A stretch of DNA of 64,000 bases. Source: Blastocystis hominis. Lineage: Eukaryota; Sar; Bigyra; Opalinata; Blastocystidae. The stretch lies in assembly GCF_000151665.1 (NCBI RefSeq), contig NW_013171817.1, forward strand, positions 434,001-498,000, in the 5' to 3' direction. The notes under the pieces are model-generated. The model worked only from the letters and a program-made list of their open reading frames with translations, was not told the DNA's origin and made no database searches. Below, one piece after another: positions 59,541 to 64,000 of this stretch. Made by a program: the position numbers and the translations under genes. How positions within the stretch are numbered: position 1 is the first letter of the stretch; each line of letters opens with the position of its first letter.

Positions 59541-60273
59541 AACAGCACTTCTTTTTAGATGACCTTTCTGTACCGGGCTGTACGACATCGTCTACGTCCT
59601 AAAAACAATTTGTAGCCAATTACCATTCTCCTCCTTTCCCCAAATATCATCATATATAACAATCGAATCTAACAACTTATCAACGCTATCGCTAATATTC
59701 ATCGCCGTCTTCGCCGAAACCTGCATGTCAGGCGCTCAATCAAACCAAACTCGGATCCACTGCGCAATCCCGCACTTTTCGCAAACTTCTTTTATTTGAT
59801 CATCGCTGAGACCATTCTCCGTCAAGTCGGACTTATTCACAAGCAAAATTACAGGGAGCGGCTTATCATTGGGAAGCTTCACGTTCTCATTGAGCTGATT
59901 CTTCCATTTCTCCACGTTCTCTAGAGACTTCGCGTTCACATTATCGCACACAATAAAGCATCCCAGCGCATTGCGGTAATAGACCTAGAACGTTACGAAT
60001 ACACACCGCAATCAACTCTCGAGATACGCTGATAACGTTCCTGACCCGCAATATCCCAGAGCTGGACCCGATAGGTTACGTCGTTTTTCGTTAGCACTTT
60101 ACAAGAAAAATCTACGGTAGCGGTGGCAACGTGCTGCTCACTGAATGTGGAATAAATGTATCTAGCTCTTTGATGGATTGTACAGCCACTTACTGTTTGA
60201 TTATACTGGTCTTTCCAGTTGCTGCGTCACCGATAACAATCACTTTAACGACCTTTTCGTCACCTGAGCTCAT
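59541..60273 (-). CDS. RAB32: Rab32-like small GTPase ending in -CC through a polyadenylation-made stop
   Basis: Exons: 60194-60273, 60017-60161, 59751-59984, 59624-59720, 59541-59591; introns 32, 32, 30 and 32 nt; 607 nt = 202 codons plus one T. G1 VIGDAATGKTS; VDFSCKVL; G3 WDIAGQERY (DIAGQE rather than DTAGQE marks Rab32/38/Rab7L1); VYYRNALGCFIV; G4 LVNKSDL; G5 VSAKTAM, assembled by splicing. The tail TERSSKKKCC is a classic double-geranylgeranyl motif, but TACCTTGTT follows and the encoded frame would add eight residues (YLVLFDKR), burying the cysteines. The T after CC lies 4 nt before TGTTTTGTT, so poly(A) addition gives TAA right after CC. Rab32 relatives act on mitochondria and lysosome-related organelles. 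Start ATG overlaps no other gene. Confidence 0.9.
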
Positions 60274-60549
60274 TGTTTTTGAGCTGTGTTGGAAAATGTT
60301 CGACACTATTCTTGAATGTATTTGGTTGTGCTCCTGTGGATTCTAAGCGCAACACATCCATGTTGACTCCATGCTTTCTTTTTCCTTTTTTGTCCTGCAT
60401 CCTATCCATCTTCTCGAGCCCTACGCGTAGGCATAGTTTATAAGATAGATATGCGATTGAAACTCCCAAATGGAACATTCCATTTTGGTGAGAGTTCCAA
60501 ACTGACAGGAATTCATATTTTATTTTTCAATTTAGTGTAGGTTAAAGAA
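60274..60549. promoter_or_regulatory. Divergent promoter region, Rab and HSP90
   Basis: 276 bp serving both genes. It holds TCCATTTTGG and an AT-rich stretch just before the HSP90 ATG; no heat-shock element of the nGAAn inverted type is obvious. Confidence 0.4.
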
Positions 60550-62682
60550 ATGGCTGAACAGACTGAGACCTTTGCTTTCAGTGCTGATATTACGCAGTTG
60601 ATGTCTCTGATCATCAACACGTTCTACAAGAACAAGGATATTTTCCTTCGTGAGCTGATCTCAAATGCTTCCGATGCGCTGGATAAGATTCGTTATGAGA
60701 GTTTGACTGACCCCTCAAAGCTCGAGTCGAACCCTGAGTTGGTGATCGAGATTACTGCTGATAAGACAAACAAAACGCTGACGATTCGTGATACCGGTAT
60801 TGGTATGACAAAGGCTGACTTGATCAACAACCTGGGTACCATTGCTCGCTCTGGAACGAAGGCGTTCATGGAGGCTCTTCAGGCGGGAACGAGCGATGTT
60901 TCGATGATTGGTCAGTTCGGTGTGGGTTTCTACTCCGCTTACCTGGTGGCTGACCGCGTGGAGGTGATCTCCAAGAGCAACGACGACGAGCAGTACGTGT
61001 GGGAGTCGTCTGCGGGTGGTTCGTTCACGATTCGTCCCTCGACGGACGAGCCTCTGGGCCGTGGAACGAAGATCATTCTGCACATCAAGAGCGACCAGGA
61101 GGACGTGCTGGAGGAGCGCACGATCCGTGATCTGGTGAAGAAGCATTCTGAGTTCATCGGCTTCCCGATCCGTCTGTGGGTGGAGAAGACGACGGAGGAG
61201 GAAGTGCCTGATGATGATGATGAGGAGAAGGAAGAAAAGAAGGAGGGCGAGGAAGGAGAAGAGGAGGAGGATGCCCCGAAGGTGGAGGAAGTGACGGAAG
61301 AGGAAGCGACCAAGGAGAAGAAGACGAAGAAGGTGAAGAAGGTGACGCACGAATGGGACGTGCTGAACAAGCAGAAGCCGATTTGGATGCGTCCGAAGGA
61401 CGAGGTGACGGAGGAGGAGTACAACGCCTTCTACAAGAACATCTCGAACGACTGGGACGATCCGCTGGCGCACGAGCACTTCGCGGTGGAGGGTCAGCTG
61501 GAGTTCCGCTCGATCCTGTTCGTGCCGAAGCGCGCGCCGTTCGACATGTTCGAGACGAAGAAGAAGCCGAACAACATCAAGCTGTACGTGCGCCGTGTGT
61601 TCATCATGGACGACTGCGAGGATCTGATGCCCGACTACCTGAACTTCATTCGCGGCGTGGTGGACTCGGACGATCTGCCGCTGAACATCTCGCGTGAGGT
61701 GCTGCAGCAGAACAAGATCCTGCACGTGATCAAGAAGAACCTGGTGAAGCGGTGCCTGCAGATGTTCGAGACGATCGCGGAGGACAAGGAGAAGTTCAAG
61801 ACGTTCTACGAGCAGTTCAGCAAGAGCATCAAGTACGGCATCCACGAGGACAGCGCGAACCGCGAGCGTCTGGCGAAGCTGCTGCGCTTCCACAGCTCGA
61901 AGTCGGGCGACGACGTGGTGAGTCTGGAGGAGTACGTGGAGCACATGAAGGAGAACCAGCCGGGCATCTACTACATCACGGGCGAGAGCCTGGAGGCGGT
62001 GCGGAACGCGCCGTTCCTGGAGAAGCTGAAGAAGAAGGGCTACGAAGTGCTGTACATGGTGGACGCGATCGATGAGTACGCGATGCAGCAGCTGCGCGAG
62101 TTCAAGGAGAAGAAGATGATCTGCGTGACGAAGGAGAACTTGAACTTGGAGGACGACGAAGAGGAGAAGAAGAAGCTGGAGGAGGAGAAGAAGACCTTCG
62201 ACGAGCTGTGCGTGCTGATCAAGGAGGTGCTGGGCGACCACGTGGAGAAGGTGCTGGTGTCCAACCGTCTGGCCGACTCGCCGTGCTGCCTGGTGACCAG
62301 CGAGTACGGCTGGTCCGCCTCGATGGAGCGAATCATGCGCGCGCAGGCGCTGCGGAACGACGCGTTCGGCATGATGTCGGCGAAGAAGATCATGGAGATC
62401 AACCCCGATAACTCCATCATCAAGGTGCTCTCGGAGAAGGTCAAGGCCAACCGCAACGACGCCACCGTCAAGGATCTGGTGTGGCTGCTCTACGACACCG
62501 CGCTGCTCACCTCCGGATTCTCGCTCGAGCAGCCCATGGCCTTCGCCAACCGCATCCACAAGCTCATCCAGCTCGGACTCAGCGGAGAGGACGAGGACGT
62601 GCCCGCTCTGGAGGAAACCAACACGGAGGCCGCGCAGGAAGCCGCCGAGGAGGAAGAGGGAGAGATGGAGGAGGTCGATTAA
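60550..62682 (+). CDS. HSP90: Cytosolic HSP90
   Basis: 710 aa, intron-less. N-terminal GHKL ATPase: [20 protein letters not shown] with the catalytic Glu, [33 protein letters not shown]. Acidic linker ([18 protein letters not shown]) at about 220-260, then the middle domain ([19 protein letters not shown] with the catalytic-loop Arg) and a C-terminal dimerisation domain ending [14 protein letters not shown], the TPR-cochaperone dock, marks the cytosolic form. No signal peptide. Codon use is strongly GC3-biased, as in alpha-tubulin, suggesting high expression. Stop TAA; TGTTTGTT at 62,762-62,769, 80 nt downstream. Confidence 0.98.
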   Translation: MAEQTETFAFSADITQLMSLIINTFYKNKDIFLRELISNASDALDKIRYESLTDPSKLESNPELVIEITADKTNKTLTIRDTGIGMTKADLINNLGTIARSGTKAFMEALQAGTSDVSMIGQFGVGFYSAYLVADRVEVISKSNDDEQYVWESSAGGSFTIRPSTDEPLGRGTKIILHIKSDQEDVLEERTIRDLVKKHSEFIGFPIRLWVEKTTEEEVPDDDDEEKEEKKEGEEGEEEEDAPKVEEVTEEEATKEKKTKKVKKVTHEWDVLNKQKPIWMRPKDEVTEEEYNAFYKNISNDWDDPLAHEHFAVEGQLEFRSILFVPKRAPFDMFETKKKPNNIKLYVRRVFIMDDCEDLMPDYLNFIRGVVDSDDLPLNISREVLQQNKILHVIKKNLVKRCLQMFETIAEDKEKFKTFYEQFSKSIKYGIHEDSANRERLAKLLRFHSSKSGDDVVSLEEYVEHMKENQPGIYYITGESLEAVRNAPFLEKLKKKGYEVLYMVDAIDEYAMQQLREFKEKKMICVTKENLNLEDDEEEKKKLEEEKKTFDELCVLIKEVLGDHVEKVLVSNRLADSPCCLVTSEYGWSASMERIMRAQALRNDAFGMMSAKKIMEINPDNSIIKVLSEKVKANRNDATVKDLVWLLYDTALLTSGFSLEQPMAFANRIHKLIQLGLSGEDEDVPALEETNTEAAQEAAEEEEGEMEEVD

Positions 62683-62896
62683 GCGAAAGAGAAAGAAAAA
62701 GAAAGGAATAATAGTCGTCGCGATTGTGTGGATTTTGTAATAGTAGTTGCATTGGTTGGATTGTTTGTTGAATGAATAAATGAATCAAGGTATGAATGAA
62801 TAATGATGGATGTGTGGAATAAGAAAAAAACCAGAAGAATAGGATATTCGGAATTCCATAAATCGAAACCTATTTGTTTGGTTGAAAAAACAAAGA

Positions 62897-64000
62897 ATGG
62901 CAGAGTCCACCGAAAACATTGAACATCGCTGTGTCTTGATCAAGGCGAATGGAGATCTGGAAGAAGTGAAGGTAATTCTGTCAGACAAGGAAGCGGTCAA
63001 GAAACTAGTGGGCGGAGATGCGGAATACAAAGGAGAGATGGAGGGAAGACAAATCGCTATTCTTGGGTACTGTCTATTTGGGTCTGTGAGTGTAGATCGA
63101 AGGAAACGGAAGGAATGGAAAAGAACGACCTTGGATTCGAACTATCTCCTCCGTGCGACAATGTTTATGGAACAGTTCTGGCTTTTTTAGTGGGAGTCAA
63201 CGGAAAGCCGATTGACCTAAGTATTTCCCAATACAGGCGAAGCAAGAAGAATTTGCGAAAGAAGCAGAACGCAAAGAATCAAAAGGAAGACGAAACAGAA
63301 ACCAAAGAGACGAATGGCACAGCAGAAGACGAGGACGTCAATGAATCCGATAAAAACCAAACAGAAGTGCATTTGCAAGGACTTCCCTACGATACAACTG
63401 AAGAAACGATTCGTGAATTCCTGGGAGAGTGCGGAACGATCAAAGAGATTCGCATTCCAACGTTTTCGTTGTTTGTTTTGTTAATTGCAGATATCAAGAC
63501 TCGGGGCGCTGCCGCGGTTATGCCTTTGTGTCGTTCACAAACCAGGCAGGCGCGCAAGCCGCGCTCAAGAAGAATAAGGAATACATAGGCGAGCGATATA
63601 TCACAATCAGTTATTCAAATAACCGCAACGACAACATTCCCATGTCGAAGAAGGATGTCATGGTGCCGATCGATTGCCGCTGCATTTTCGTCAAAAACCT
63701 GCCCTACAATGTGACCGAAGAGGAAATCCGCTCTGTTTTCATGTATGGATGGTAATCGTGATTCATCTCCAGGCGGTTCGGAAAAATCAGCGAGGTGCGA
63801 ATTCCGGTGTGGAACGACACAGGACGACAGAAGGGATTGTGCTATGTGGATTATCTGACGAACCAGAGCGTCAAACTGGCGGTGGCGCAGAGCGGCGCTG
63901 TGGAGATGAAGGGACGAAAGCTGTTAATTGATGTGGAGTCAGGAAGTCCAAAGGACTCGTTCCGAATGCCTGACGGTAATTTGTGGAAGAATGAACATAA
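62897..64000 (+). CDS. Two-RRM RNA-binding protein (nucleolin/NSR1-like), 3' truncated by window
   Basis: Exons 62897-63066, 63096-63461, 63491-63742, 63773 to the window end; introns 29, 29 and 30 nt; frame consistent. An N-terminal region of unknown type (MAESTENIEHRCVLIKANG) is followed by a basic/acidic linker (SKKNLRKKQNAKNQKEDE). RRM1: RNP2 VHLQGLP, RNP1 RGYAFVSF. RRM2: RNP2 IFVKNLP, RNP1-like KGLCYVDY. The acidic-plus-RRM layout resembles yeast NSR1 or nucleolin, but no GAR tail is visible before the edge. Intron 2 contains TGTTTGTTTTG, a near copy of the polyadenylation word. Specific orthology is open. Confidence 0.8.

Noticed and set aside
60715-62559. 614-codon open frame antisense to HSP90
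   Set aside because: Shadow of a GC-rich, codon-biased gene; composition is H, L, V and R repeats typical of antisense reading, with no motifs.

Overview
This is a nuclear segment of a protist. The genes are densely packed, cut by very short introns (mostly 28-41 nt, GT...AG), and encode standard eukaryotic proteins: PRP8, eS8, CCT-eta, ORC1, GINS Sld5, alpha-tubulin, HSP90, CNOT7 and others. The word TGTTTGTT recurs just after coding regions. In three genes (Miro, ORC1 and a Rab32-like GTPase) the reading frame reaches a lone T exactly 4 nt before this word, so polyadenylation would make the stop codon TAA. Ultra-short introns, TGTTTGTT and polyadenylation-made stops are known from Blastocystis (stramenopiles, Opalinata), so I infer Blastocystis or a close relative. 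I assign no species. Genes for a 70-residue MWFE-like complex I subunit, an m-AAA protease with a presequence, Miro and a DNAJC11-like protein indicate a mitochondrion or mitochondrion-related organelle.

Layout. 1-9.4 kb: 3' end of PRP8, a kinesin-like protein whose motor has lost its P-loop, an AFG3-type protease (minus), Sld5 and eS8. 10-14 kb: a large intron-less minus-strand gene, conserved but nameless to me, now a pseudogene with nonsense codons and a 5-bp slip. Its 5' end stops at a Maverick/Polinton remnant (about 13.97-16.85 kb) with a DDE integrase and a protein-primed polymerase fragment. 18.4-21.3 kb: a GC-rich decayed gene with FN3-like segments and a 9-bp minisatellite.

21.4-42.4 kb is an AT-rich accessory block. 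It holds a MORN gene, an intact MORN-LRR gene whose last leucine-rich repeats are each one exon, and a 6-kb gene for a multidomain transmembrane surface protein. The surface gene lies between two near-identical inverted copies (23.76-26.39 and 39.95-42.42 kb) of the MORN-LRR region. The right copy is a pseudogene. Recombination between the arms could invert the surface gene.

42.8-64 kb is again a compact housekeeping block: Miro, CCT7, CRIPT, DNAJC11-like, alpha-tubulin, SYS1, ORC1, Siva-like, golgin, FHA protein, MWFE-like subunit, CNOT7, Rab32-like, HSP90 and a two-RRM protein running off the end. Neighbours are often less than 60 nt apart, in all orientations.

Exon coordinates were worked out by hand. 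Where a complete exon list is given, the summed coding length was checked for frame consistency. Protein identities rest on recalled family motifs, not on database searches.
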